DNA of 64,000 nt from Nonlabens agnitus (GCF_002994045.1 NZ_MQUC01000003.1:1154501-1218500), one strand, 5' to 3'. Positions 23,906 to 32,580 are shown, numbered from the stretch's first letter. Notes: a model not told the origin generated them from the letters alone. Made by a program: numbers and translations.

Positions 23906-23950
23906 TCAAAAAAAGCCACCATTTATAAAAATGGTGGCATTTACTTTTTA
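23906..23950. terminator. Bidirectional terminator between HD-PycTM and GAF genes
   Basis: GCCACCAT / ATGGTGGC stem (23915-23938) around an AT-rich loop, with an A-run before and T-rich sequence after, so it can serve both convergent genes. Confidence 0.85.
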
Positions 23951-23970
23951 TAAAGGTAAGAGACTGATTA

Positions 23971-26364
23971 CTATTCGCTCTCTACTTGCTTAAGAGATAA
24001 TTCATCAATCAAATCGTCATAAGTCATTCTGTTTTCAGAAGCTTTAAAACCATAAAGCACATTAACCCTAATCGCTTTAAGGCCTATAACACCTTGTACA
24101 TCTTCCAATTCTAGATGTTCTACTTCGTCACCTAAATATTTTTTGTGTTGGAGATAGTTGATGTACCGCATGTATTCACGACGATTCTCATTATTGGTAT
24201 AGATTATAGAGATTTTTCCTTTCTGAGTGATACGCTCATCCGTGCCTTTGATGTGCGCCTTATCGATGCGTTTCTTGATGACTTCATAACGAGCATTGTA
24301 AGTACCATCTACATCAAATCGTTTTTCATCAATGCGGTAGCGTATGCTTAAGGTATTATCAAAAACCAGAATCATGGAGGCGGCATCTAGCTGTGAAGGA
24401 AGATTTTCTTGAATGGAATAAAATTTATCCTCCATTTCAATCATGGTCTGCAATTGCCACAATCTTAGATTGTACAGGTAAACCACATTGAATTCTGCAT
24501 CTTCGTTGATACTGCCACCTATGTAAATGTTGTGTTCCACACCATCGGTTTTGAATCTTTCAAAAAAGTGTGAATAGATACCTTGCGCTTCATTTTGTTT
24601 CTTATCAATATACCTAGATAAAGCATGATTGATCGTCTGTACCGTGTTATCGTAGTTATTACGGTTCTCATAAATTACACCACTCAAAGGATCTAACTTC
24701 TCTTGGTAGGAATCAACACGATCCTTCAAATCTTCAGAAATGGTTTTGATGTGATCCATCACAGGATTGATCTCATCGGTCAATAGTTTGATAATTCCTC
24801 GTTCAGAATTGGCATCGATCGCCTGACCTTCTAGTGTTTCTTTGTAGTCTTGAACTCTAAAGCCTATTTGATCATAAATAGGCAGTGGTTCGTACGCTTT
24901 CGCGGAAGCGATAATACTACAGACTTCATCCAATTGGTAACAAAGATCTTCCTTGATAGCATGATTTCTAGAATCACTACTACCTACAATATCAATTTGC
25001 CCGTATAGCGGAAAAACATCCTCAAAACCGATGTCTTTGAAAGTTTCATCCTTGCCATTGATTTTGGATTTCAAAATACGTCTAGCTTCACGCTCAAATT
25101 TCCATTGCACGCTAGGATGTATAGACGTACATTCTGTTTGAATAATGGCCTTGACCCTATTTTCATCTTCTTCTTCACCACGTATGACGGCTGCTTTGAT
25201 ATAATCAATGATGTTTTCAATCTTAACCGTATTGAAGCTGTTAAGTCCAAAGGTGATATCACTACCTAGTTCAAGAACTCCCAAAAGCTTATCGTGCTTA
25301 GTCACAGGATACAAAACGGCACTTTTAATTCCAGCTTCTAATAAATTGCTTGTCATGAAGGTAACTTCCTGTTTGCTGTGATAATTTTCTACATCAGGAA
25401 TTATAAGTGGCTTATGCAATTGAACCAAATGCTTATACGCGTCTCTACAAATAGCATTTTGCGATAGCTTTGAATGACTGTGCCCTAAAATATAACTAGG
25501 TGCATCAGAAAAATGCATTTGCTCAAAACTGCTGTCATAATGGTCAAAACTGGTGAATCCCGCATAGATTTTATCCATATTAAACATCTTTTTGAAGATG
25601 TTTACAAAATTCTCCTTGTCTGCAAGCTTTGAACCTGGCTGATTGAGCAGTATTGTCTTTAAATCAGATATAGCAGCATCGACGGTGACATCTGTAAAAG
25701 ATATAATTCCAAAACCCTTGAATTGATATGCTCCTTGTGGGAAAGCTTTTCTCCATCGTTCTTCATCATCTGGAAACCTTAATAGCTCATTGATTTCGTC
25801 CTCAGTCAGCTGTTCTAATTTACTATTGCTAAAGACGTCTATAAAATCTGCGTTGTAAGTAATTCTATAAGTTCTTATGTTACCGTTGGCATCAGGAATC
25901 TCTGCATGAAGCAGTTTCCCAAGGTCCAATTTCATACCATAACAATTATTAAGGACCAAGCCGCAAGCTAGTCGAAACCTATCAAAGGTTTCTTCTTCTA
26001 AAAAGTCAAAAGTGTAATTCTCGCCAGCATTCTCAAAAATCTTAGTCAATCGATCGGTACAATTGAACAGCACTGATGAGAATGGTATGGTGGCCGCCTT
26101 GATCTCATTATTAGTAAGACTTTTAGGGAAAAGCTCTGAAAGAATTAGATCGATAGGTTCAGAATAATCATCTAGATTTTCTTCAGTAATGTCAGCATTA
26201 GGGAAGCCATTCTTAGAAATGGCCTGTAACAAGGCAGAATAGTAAAGCTTCTTAAAACCATTTTTTTCGGTTTCAACGCGAGAGGCATAAGCATTGATTA
26301 ATCTATCAAAACTTAGCACCACATCCATCTGGTGGTCTCCACTAAAACTAGAGTTACATTTCAT
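23971..26364 (-). CDS. GAF-domain-containing protein, 797 aa
   Basis: A large soluble protein. A region of about residues 250-400 contains LYPVTKHDKLLGVLELGSDI and SAVLYP, fitting a GAF sensory domain. The rest has helical stretches (DEINPVMDHIKTISEDLKDRV) but no kinase, cyclase or output domain that I can recognise. It is probably cytoplasmic. The slightly degraded palindrome at 24895-24910 reads ASAKA. It is convergent with the HD-PycTM gene. A ligand-sensing role is likely from the GAF part, but the signal and partner are unknown. Confidence 0.68.
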   Translation of the reverse strand: MKCNSSFSGDHQMDVVLSFDRLINAYASRVETEKNGFKKLYYSALLQAISKNGFPNADITEENLDDYSEPIDLILSELFPKSLTNNEIKAATIPFSSVLFNCTDRLTKIFENAGENYTFDFLEEETFDRFRLACGLVLNNCYGMKLDLGKLLHAEIPDANGNIRTYRITYNADFIDVFSNSKLEQLTEDEINELLRFPDDEERWRKAFPQGAYQFKGFGIISFTDVTVDAAISDLKTILLNQPGSKLADKENFVNIFKKMFNMDKIYAGFTSFDHYDSSFEQMHFSDAPSYILGHSHSKLSQNAICRDAYKHLVQLHKPLIIPDVENYHSKQEVTFMTSNLLEAGIKSAVLYPVTKHDKLLGVLELGSDITFGLNSFNTVKIENIIDYIKAAVIRGEEEDENRVKAIIQTECTSIHPSVQWKFEREARRILKSKINGKDETFKDIGFEDVFPLYGQIDIVGSSDSRNHAIKEDLCYQLDEVCSIIASAKAYEPLPIYDQIGFRVQDYKETLEGQAIDANSERGIIKLLTDEINPVMDHIKTISEDLKDRVDSYQEKLDPLSGVIYENRNNYDNTVQTINHALSRYIDKKQNEAQGIYSHFFERFKTDGVEHNIYIGGSINEDAEFNVVYLYNLRLWQLQTMIEMEDKFYSIQENLPSQLDAASMILVFDNTLSIRYRIDEKRFDVDGTYNARYEVIKKRIDKAHIKGTDERITQKGKISIIYTNNENRREYMRYINYLQHKKYLGDEVEHLELEDVQGVIGLKAIRVNVLYGFKASENRMTYDDLIDELSLKQVESE
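24895..24910. repeat. Degenerate short palindrome, intragenic (GAF gene)
   Basis: CGCTTTCGCGGAAGCG differs from the core at one base (A to G), which breaks the symmetry. It is read as ASAKA on the minus strand. Confidence 0.85.
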
Positions 26365-26463
26365 ATATTAAAAATACGATTATTGAATGGCTTAAAGTTC
26401 AATATCCGTGCCTTGGCATTATTTTAACCCGAATTATCTAGTATTTTTGGCAAAAATTAAGAA

Positions 26464-27582
26464 ATGAGATCAGTCTTACCCCTTTTTTTTCTAACTCTTT
26501 GTCTATTAAGCTGTCAGGAAGATAAAGGTCCTGCCATCATTACAGGTACAGCTCCCAATGTTCCTAATGGCATACGCGTCTATTTAAATGAAGTCGATGG
26601 AAATGGTACTCCTATGCCACTGGATACTGCCATTGTTATGAACGAGAAGTTTGACTTCGGCTTGCAGGAAGTTCAGGAATTAAGCGATCAACGTCTACTA
26701 ACGCTAGACGGTGCTAATGGTATCCTGCTCTTCGTGTCAGAAAATCAGCCTATAGAATTAGAGCTTAGAAAGGACAGTCTGGTGTATAGTACGGTTCGTG
26801 CTGGAAAGGAAAACGAAGTGTTTTCTGAATATCTTAAAATGAGAGTTGACCAGGTGGTTGCCTCTCAAAATCTACGTCAGGATCAGCAAGAAGTTTTTGA
26901 CAAAGAAGGTCAAGAAGGCCTGGAACGACTCAAGAAAGAGTACGATAAGATGCAATTGACTTATAAAGACAACATGATTAATTTTATCAAGCAGCATTCT
27001 AACAAGATCGTAGCACCAGTCGCGCTGCAATCTTTATACAATGAATACAGACTGGAACCTGAACAAATTAGAGAACTCTACAACCTTATTGATAAAGACC
27101 TTGTAGATCATCCTGTTATGCAATCCATTGATGAAAAATTGGTTAGAGTGGAAACAGTGGCCATAGGTAAAAAAGCGCCTTATTTTGAAGGTAAGAACCC
27201 AGCTGGTGAAGTGATCAAACTTCCTGAAGTGCTGGGTAAAGTAACCCTAATTGATTTTTGGGCCAGCTGGTGCGTACCTTGTAGAAGAGAAAATCCCAAT
27301 GTCGTTGAAGCCTACCAAAAATACCACGATAAAGGCTTCAATATCATCAGTGTATCATTGGATCAGGAAAGCGACAGAGATAAATGGATAGCCGCCATCG
27401 AGGATGATCAAATGACCTGGAATCACATTTCAAGACTTAAAAAATGGCAAGACCCTATTGCCCAATTATATAACGTTTCAGCAATTCCAGCTACTTTTCT
27501 TTTAGATGAAAACGGCGTAATCATTGAGAAAAACCTGAGAGGAAAAGCACTACATGACAAGCTGGAAGAACTGCTCAATTAA
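26464..27582 (+). CDS. TlpA-like thiol-disulfide lipoprotein with DUF4369
   Basis: 372 aa. The lipoprotein signal MRSVLPLFFLTLCLLSC has Cys17 as lipid anchor. The N-terminal DUF4369 domain (about 25-130) has ITGTAPNVPNGIRVYLNEVD. A helical middle leads to a thioredoxin/TlpA domain with ASWCVPC (C270, C273) and the strand GFNIISVSLDQE. It is expected in the periplasm, anchored to a membrane, reducing or isomerising disulfides of exported or respiratory proteins. Its stop codon overlaps the convergent rhomboid stop (TTAA, 27579-27582). Confidence 0.88.
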   Translation: MRSVLPLFFLTLCLLSCQEDKGPAIITGTAPNVPNGIRVYLNEVDGNGTPMPLDTAIVMNEKFDFGLQEVQELSDQRLLTLDGANGILLFVSENQPIELELRKDSLVYSTVRAGKENEVFSEYLKMRVDQVVASQNLRQDQQEVFDKEGQEGLERLKKEYDKMQLTYKDNMINFIKQHSNKIVAPVALQSLYNEYRLEPEQIRELYNLIDKDLVDHPVMQSIDEKLVRVETVAIGKKAPYFEGKNPAGEVIKLPEVLGKVTLIDFWASWCVPCRRENPNVVEAYQKYHDKGFNIISVSLDQESDRDKWIAAIEDDQMTWNHISRLKKWQDPIAQLYNVSAIPATFLLDENGVIIEKNLRGKALHDKLEELLN

Positions 27583-28217
27583 ATTTTTCCCAGTTTCATT
27601 AGGACAAAAAGAATAATGATAGGTATGAGCAAGGCAATGACCGTTATAGGTTCACTCAAGATAATTCTATAATCATAGATGAGCGTAGTCGCATAGCCTG
27701 CAACAGCACCGCCAAAATGCGCATCGTGCCCAATATTACCTACTCTATTCTTAATTCCATAAATAGAATATACCAGATACCCTATACCAAAAACATAGCC
27801 CGGTATAATACCATAAATCATCATTTCTGGAAACAGTAGAATACTACTGTACAAAATTCCAGAAACCGCGCCACTAGCTCCTATCGCACTATAATGGTAT
27901 TCATCCTTGTGGAACAAGTAACTCAAAAAATTACCGCCTAATAAGCTAACAATGTATAGGATGACAAAAGAAACATCTCCTAAACTGCTCACCACGATGT
28001 TAGCAAAAAAATAAAGCGTCAGCATATTGACAAACAGGTGCTGTAAGTCTAGATGTAGAAAGCCACTGGTGAAAAACCTAAAGTGTTCACCACGCTGGAT
28101 GCCATAGATATTGAACTTGTATTTATCAAAGAATTCCAGATCCTGAAAACCCTTAAAGCTAATGATACAAGTGATTGCGATAATAGCAATGGTGACTAGG
28201 TCAATGCTGTAAAACAT
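27579..28217 (-). CDS. Rhomboid family intramembrane serine protease
   Basis: 212 aa from the ATG at 28217, chosen because MFYSIDLVTIAIIAITCI begins directly with the first membrane segment; an upstream ATG at 28271 would add 18 polar residues and reach into the divergent promoter. The oxyanion motif HLFVN is at 60-64, the nucleophile is Ser115 in GASGAVSG, and the catalytic His167 is in HDAHFGG. There are six hydrophobic segments. It cleaves membrane-embedded substrates; the targets are unknown. The gene is divergent from the LpxL-like gene. Confidence 0.88.
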   Translation of the reverse strand: MFYSIDLVTIAIIAITCIISFKGFQDLEFFDKYKFNIYGIQRGEHFRFFTSGFLHLDLQHLFVNMLTLYFFANIVVSSLGDVSFVILYIVSLLGGNFLSYLFHKDEYHYSAIGASGAVSGILYSSILLFPEMMIYGIIPGYVFGIGYLVYSIYGIKNRVGNIGHDAHFGGAVAGYATTLIYDYRIILSEPITVIALLIPIIILFVLMKLGKI

Positions 28218-28243
28218 ATAAAAATACTTAGTGGGCAAGATAG

Positions 28244-28251
28244 TATATTTG
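28244..28251 (+). promoter_or_regulatory. -7 element TATATTTG for the LpxL-like gene
   Basis: Perfect TAnnTTTG in the 48-base divergent gap, 14 bases before ATG 28266. No TTG was found at the usual distance. Confidence 0.4.
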
Positions 28252-28265
28252 CCAAAAATCCTTTG

Positions 28266-29180
28266 ATGCAAGCCGCTGCATTTTACATCGCTTACCCTTT
28301 TATTTGGCTCATTGCAAGACTTCCCTTTGCCGTGATTTATGCCTTAAGTGATGTGGTTTACTTTATCCTATATTACATCATTGGGTACCGTAAAAAGGTC
28401 ATTGCATCAAATATCAAAATTGCCTTTCCTGGATTGGATGCTCAGCAAGTGGTGGCTCTTTCAAAAAAAAGCACACGCCACTTCTGTGACATATTTGTCG
28501 AGATGATCAAATCGACAGGAATAAGCCGTGGAGAAGTTCAAAAAAGATTTGTTTGTGACAATGTGGATGAGATTAACGCTTTCGCGAAAGCGGGACAACC
28601 CATCGTCCTCATGCTAGCACATCAAGCCAGTTACGAGTGGACCATAGCTCTAGATGATTTCCTTGATTTTAGGACCTATGTGGTGTACAAACCCATAAAA
28701 AACCCGCACTTTGACCAGTATATAAGAGAAGTGCGATCCAAATTTGGTTCTGATCTCGTTCCCATGAAAAAGGCCTATAACATCATACGTGCCAGTCGCA
28801 ACTCTGATGAGGCTGGTTTGTACGCTCTCGTCGCAGATCAAGCGCCCAAGCCATCATCAGCGCAGTTTTTTACAAAGTTCTTTGATCAGGTAACACCGGT
28901 ATTTATGGGTGGCGAGCGCATGGCACATCAATATCGCATGCCTGTTTATTATATGCAGGTAGAAAAAGTGCGCCGTGGTTATTACAAGGCGCATTTTGAC
29001 AAGATTACTCTGGACGCCAGTAAAGAACCTGAATGGTTTGTAACCGATTCATTTTTCCAAAAGCTGGAAGATCAAATCAGGAAACAGCCAGAATACTATT
29101 TATGGTCTCACAAACGCTGGAAAACCAAACCACAAGATGTTAAGCGTGCTGTTGAGCTATCGCCTCGAGTTCATCAATAA
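28266..29180 (+). CDS. Lipid A biosynthesis acyltransferase (LpxL/HtrB-like)
   Basis: 304 aa; ATG 28266 is preferred over a TTG one codon earlier. An N-terminal membrane anchor (about 5-42) is followed by YYIIGYRKKVIASNIKIAF and the catalytic HX4E motif H119-QASY-E124. Later segments (ALVADQAPKP, FTKFFDQVTPVFMGGERMA) follow the family pattern. It transfers a secondary acyl chain from acyl-ACP to the lipid A precursor at the inner leaflet. The short palindrome at 28577-28592 is translated as NAFAKAG just before the active-site strand. The 3' end overlaps the convergent glmM gene by 41 bases. Confidence 0.9.
   Translation: MQAAAFYIAYPFIWLIARLPFAVIYALSDVVYFILYYIIGYRKKVIASNIKIAFPGLDAQQVVALSKKSTRHFCDIFVEMIKSTGISRGEVQKRFVCDNVDEINAFAKAGQPIVLMLAHQASYEWTIALDDFLDFRTYVVYKPIKNPHFDQYIREVRSKFGSDLVPMKKAYNIIRASRNSDEAGLYALVADQAPKPSSAQFFTKFFDQVTPVFMGGERMAHQYRMPVYYMQVEKVRRGYYKAHFDKITLDASKEPEWFVTDSFFQKLEDQIRKQPEYYLWSHKRWKTKPQDVKRAVELSPRVHQ
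28577..28592. repeat. Short palindrome, intragenic (LpxL-like gene)
   Basis: CGCTTTCGCGAAAGCG. It is read as AFAKA, about 15 residues before the catalytic His. Confidence 0.95.
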
Positions 29181-30534
29181 ACCGATCTGCTAATTGATCT
29201 GCAGATTCCTGACTTCCAGATTCTGTATAAATTCTAATTATCGGTTCTGTATTGGATTTACGCAAGTGAACCCATTCGTTTTCAAAATCGATCTTGACAC
29301 CATCGATGGTCGTTAAATCTTCTGAAGCATATTTTTTCTCTACATCTTTGAGAATGGCATCTACCGGCATCCCTTTAGTAAGTTCTACCTTTTTCTTGCT
29401 CATGAAATAGCTGGGGTAACTGGCTCTAAGTTCACTAACCTTCATTTTCTTTTCAGTCAACAAAGAAAGGAACAATGCGATCCCAACCAGTGCGTCACGA
29501 CCGTAATGACTGTCTGGATAGATAATACCGCCATTTCCTTCACCACCTATTACAGCTTTGACGTCTTTCATCTTTTGAACTACGTTCACCTCGCCAACAG
29601 CAGCGGCCTGGTAAGTGCCACCATGCTTTTCAGTCACGTCGCGCAAGGCTCTAGAAGATGAAAGATTGCTCACTGTATTGCCTTTGTTTTTGCTCAGTAC
29701 ATAGTCCGCACAAGCGACTAGCGTGTATTCTTCACCAAACATTTCGCCAGTTTCTGTGATAAATGCCAGGCGATCCACATCTGGATCTACCGTGATACCA
29801 AAGTCGGCTTGATGCTCTTTTACGGCAGCACACAAATCGCCTAGATGCTCTTTAAGCGGCTCTGGATTGTGTGGAAAGTGACCTGTTGGGTCGCAATATA
29901 ATTCGACTACCTCAACACCTAATTTTTTACACAGCGCTGGAACCGCAATCCCACCAGTGGAATTCACTCCATCCACCACCACCTTGAAGTTTCCTTTTTG
30001 AATAGCTTCGGTTTGAACCAGCGGCAATCGCAGCACCTCATCTATGTGCCTATCGATATAGTCGGTAATGGTGGTTACCTGGCCTAGATCATCCACTTCC
30101 GCGTAAGCGAAATCTTCTGCATCTGCAGTGTCCAATATTTTTTGACCTTCTACTCCATCCAGAAATTCACCTTTGTTGTTGAGCAGTTTTAGGGCATTCC
30201 ATTGTTTTGGATTATGGCTGGCAGTTAAAATGATACCGCCATCTGCTTTTTCCATAGGTACGGCAACTTCTACCGTAGGCGTGGTACTCAATCCTAAATC
30301 AATAACATCACAACCTACACCTACCAGCGTACTTTGAACCAACGACTGGATCATGGAACCACTAATGCGGGCATCACGACCTATTACTACCACAGGTTTT
30401 TCTTTACCAGAAGCCGCTTTTATCCATTTCCCATAAGCGCTTGCAAACTTTACGGCGTCTAATGGTGTGAGGTTATCACCTGGTGCTCCACCTATGGTTC
30501 CACGTATTCCTGAAATAGATTTTATTAATGTCAT
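29140..30534 (-). CDS. glmM: Phosphoglucosamine mutase (phosphohexomutase)
   Basis: 464 aa. It converts glucosamine-6-phosphate to glucosamine-1-phosphate for UDP-GlcNAc, peptidoglycan and LPS synthesis. SISGIRGTIGG is at the N-terminus, the phosphoserine loop TASHNP has Ser106, the metal loop is DPDVDRL (about 250), GGEGNGG is the sugar loop, and RKSNTEPIIRIYTE is the phosphate-binding end. Phosphomannomutase is the alternative assignment. A possible decayed palindrome lies at 30098-30112. The start faces the acpH-like gene across a short divergent promoter region. Confidence 0.88.
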   Translation of the reverse strand: MTLIKSISGIRGTIGGAPGDNLTPLDAVKFASAYGKWIKAASGKEKPVVVIGRDARISGSMIQSLVQSTLVGVGCDVIDLGLSTTPTVEVAVPMEKADGGIILTASHNPKQWNALKLLNNKGEFLDGVEGQKILDTADAEDFAYAEVDDLGQVTTITDYIDRHIDEVLRLPLVQTEAIQKGNFKVVVDGVNSTGGIAVPALCKKLGVEVVELYCDPTGHFPHNPEPLKEHLGDLCAAVKEHQADFGITVDPDVDRLAFITETGEMFGEEYTLVACADYVLSKNKGNTVSNLSSSRALRDVTEKHGGTYQAAAVGEVNVVQKMKDVKAVIGGEGNGGIIYPDSHYGRDALVGIALFLSLLTEKKMKVSELRASYPSYFMSKKKVELTKGMPVDAILKDVEKKYASEDLTTIDGVKIDFENEWVHLRKSNTEPIIRIYTESGSQESADQLADRFIDELEAIAQQHA

Positions 30535-30548
30535 GTTGTTTATGCCTT

Positions 30549-30566
30549 ACATTTACGGCAAATGTA
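30549..30566. promoter_or_regulatory. Divergent, mirror-image -7 elements for glmM and the AcpH-like gene
   Basis: TACATTTA (plus, 30549-30556) and TACATTTG (minus, 30566-30559) form the inverted repeat TACATTT-ACGGC... AAATGTA sharing the centre. The two promoters point away from each other, and each would clash with the other. Confidence 0.5.
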
Positions 30567-30597
30567 GTTTTCTACGCCATTAACCGCAATTCCATCG

Positions 30598-31191
30598 ATG
30601 AATTATCTTGCCCACATCCTTCTTTCTGGAGATCACAAAGAGCTGCGTATAGGCAATTTTATAGCAGATTCTGTTAGAGGAAAGGACTTTTCACGGTTTC
30701 CAGAAGATGTTGCACGTGGTATCACGATTCATCGGCTCATTGATTCCTACACAGATTCTCATCAAATCGTAAGCGAAAGCAAAGAACTGATACGTCCTGT
30801 CTACGGATTGTGGAGCAGTGTGATTGTTGATTTGTACTACGACCATTTTCTAGCCGCAAACTGGTCCATGTATCACTCACAAGATCTAGAAGGCTTTACA
30901 TTAGACTTTTATCAAGATCTGAAAGATCGTTGGGAAATTCTACCACGGCGCATACAACGCTTCTACCCTATTATGGTAGAGCACAACTGGTTGTACAGCT
31001 ACCGCACGATAGAAGGAATGGGTAAAATCCTCTATCAAATGGACCAACGCACCAAAAACAAGAGCAAGATGCAATTTGCATTGAAGGAATTGCGCGAACA
31101 CTATGACGAGCTCGAAGATCAATTCCACAGGTTTTTTAAGGAACTACAGAATTTCTCTAACGACTTGATACAAAAAATGCCGCTCGATTGA
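30598..31191 (+). CDS. Acyl carrier protein phosphodiesterase-like protein (DUF479/AcpH)
   Basis: 197 aa. MNYLAHILLSG and RIGNFIADSVRGK, then GITIHRLIDSYTDSH and VIVDLYYDHFLA, give the conserved His/Asp pattern of the AcpH family (HD-like fold), which removes phosphopantetheine from holo-ACP. It is cytoplasmic. The length matches E. coli AcpH (193 aa). The stop codon TGA (31189-31191) lies in the loop region of the gene's own terminator hairpin, so the last codons KMPLD form the left stem. Confidence 0.85.
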   Translation: MNYLAHILLSGDHKELRIGNFIADSVRGKDFSRFPEDVARGITIHRLIDSYTDSHQIVSESKELIRPVYGLWSSVIVDLYYDHFLAANWSMYHSQDLEGFTLDFYQDLKDRWEILPRRIQRFYPIMVEHNWLYSYRTIEGMGKILYQMDQRTKNKSKMQFALKELREHYDELEDQFHRFFKELQNFSNDLIQKMPLD

Positions 31192-31203
31192 GCGGCATTT
31201 TTG
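31176..31203. terminator. Terminator overlapping the 3' end of the AcpH-like gene
   Basis: AAATGCCGCTC / GAGCGGCATTT is an 11-bp stem around the loop GATT, with T-runs on both strands. The stop codon of the + gene begins within it. It also serves the convergent LysM gene. Confidence 0.88.
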
Positions 31204-31217
31204 TGAAGTGGATTAAC

Positions 31218-31595
31218 CTATTTGTTAGGGATGATTAAATCTTGTCCTGGATGAATCATATCTGGGTTTTTCAACTTGTCTGTGTTGGCTTCAAAGATCT
31301 TTTTATACTTCATTGGATCTCCATAATAGTGCTTAGCTATCAAACTAAGAGACTCACCTTTTTCTACGGTGTGAATGGCATAAACAGAGCTATCAGCTAC
31401 CTTAATATCTGCCATAAGATCTGATGGATTCTCACCACCTACTTTTTTGATCTCGTCCCACAAAAGGTCCTTCTCATAAGGTGTAGAAGCGGTTCCCATA
31501 ATTTCTAGTTTTCCATTATTGACTTTTACATCACCGCCATGGATATTTAATTTTTCTCCTAAATCTAGGACGCTTTGATATTTCTGCTTTACCAT
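31218..31595 (-). CDS. BON/LysM domain protein (YgaU/LysM-like)
   Basis: 125 aa. The first half (about 5-65) has a BON-like pattern, VKVNNGKLEIMGTASTPYEK. The second half is a LysM domain: HTVEKGESLSLIAKHYYGD and HPGQDLIIPNK. There is no signal peptide, as in E. coli YgaU/Kbp, a cytoplasmic K+-binding BON-LysM protein, which is a reasonable functional comparison (inference). The gene is convergent with the AcpH-like gene and shares its terminator. Confidence 0.82.
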   Translation of the reverse strand: MVKQKYQSVLDLGEKLNIHGGDVKVNNGKLEIMGTASTPYEKDLLWDEIKKVGGENPSDLMADIKVADSSVYAIHTVEKGESLSLIAKHYYGDPMKYKKIFEANTDKLKNPDMIHPGQDLIIPNK

Positions 31596-31735
31596 TTTAT
31601 TTGATTTTTAGGTTAGATAATAAAGATACCTATTTGCTTGACGATGCAAAAGCAATAGGTATTAAATAAGCGATTACCACATCTGCAACAAACTGATTGA
31701 CAATTGAATTTGACTTTTAATTAAAGCAACGCGAT

Positions 31736-32479
31736 TTATTCATCTTCCTTAATGGTCGTGTAAACGTTGTTTACATCGTCATCTTCTTCCAGTTTCTCCA
31801 AAAGTTTGTCAACGTCTTCACGCTGCTCATCAGTCAATTCTTTTTGAACGGTTGGGATGTATTCAAATCCAGAACTCAATATTTCAAGTCCCATTTCTTC
31901 CAGTCCAGATTGCATCGCACCATAGTTTTGAAAATCTGCATAGATCATGATTCCATCAACGCTGTTGTCATCATCTTCATCTTTCTCATCTAGGAACAAT
32001 TCTTCAGCTCCATAGTCGATCAATTCCAGCTCTAACTCTTCCAGATCTTTTCCTTCTGCTGGGATTCGAAAATGACACTTATGCTCAAACATAAATTCAA
32101 CCGATCCACTGGTGCCTAAACTGCCGTCATACTTTGTAAAGTAGCTACGTACGTTAGCTACCGTTCTGTTATTGTTGTCTGTAGAAGTCTCTACAAGAAC
32201 AGCAATACCATGAGGTGCATAGCCTTCAAAAAGTACCGTTTCATAATTTTTGGTATCCTTATCGCTTGCTTTTTTAATCGCGCGCTCCACATTAGCCTTA
32301 GGCATGTTGACCGACTTTGCATTCTGGATAACGGCACGCAACTTTGCGTTGGAATCTGGATCTGGACCACCTTCTTTTACAGCGATCACGATATCTTTTC
32401 CTATACGTGTAAATGCTTTTGACATGGCGCTCCATCGTTTCATCTTGCGCGCCTTGCGGAATTCAAATGCTCTTCCCAT
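31736..32479 (-). CDS. YebC/PmpR family protein (translation or transcription regulator)
   Basis: 247 aa. The N-terminus MGRAFEFRKARKMKRWSAMS, FTRIGKDI and GGPDPDSNAKLR are diagnostic for YebC/TACO1. The family has been described as a DNA-binding regulator and more recently as relieving ribosome stalling on proline-rich stretches. The acidic loop EEDDDVNNVYT lies at the C-terminus. It is cytoplasmic. The full length is usual for the family. It is monocistronic, with a 140-base spacer downstream that shows no clear terminator. Confidence 0.93.
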   Translation of the reverse strand: MGRAFEFRKARKMKRWSAMSKAFTRIGKDIVIAVKEGGPDPDSNAKLRAVIQNAKSVNMPKANVERAIKKASDKDTKNYETVLFEGYAPHGIAVLVETSTDNNNRTVANVRSYFTKYDGSLGTSGSVEFMFEHKCHFRIPAEGKDLEELELELIDYGAEELFLDEKDEDDDNSVDGIMIYADFQNYGAMQSGLEEMGLEILSSGFEYIPTVQKELTDEQREDVDKLLEKLEEDDDVNNVYTTIKEDE

Positions 32480-32535
32480 TGATTACTTAAATTTTGAAGT
32501 GTAAAATTAAGGTTATGCTCTATCTCTTGCAACCA

Positions 32536-32560
32536 CAAAAAAACCGCCATTAAGGCGGTT
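32536..32560 (-). terminator. Terminator of the 122-aa secreted protein gene
   Basis: On the minus strand AACCGCC / GGCGGTT (7 bp, loop TTAAT) is followed by T8. It lies 20 bases beyond the stop at 32581. Confidence 0.85.
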
Positions 32561-32580
32561 TCATAATTTATCAATACAAT

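Noticed and set aside
22687..26364. A complete Pycsar or CBASS defence locus around the PycTM-like gene
   Set aside because: There is no nucleotidyl cyclase or CD-NTase; neighbours look like core genes.
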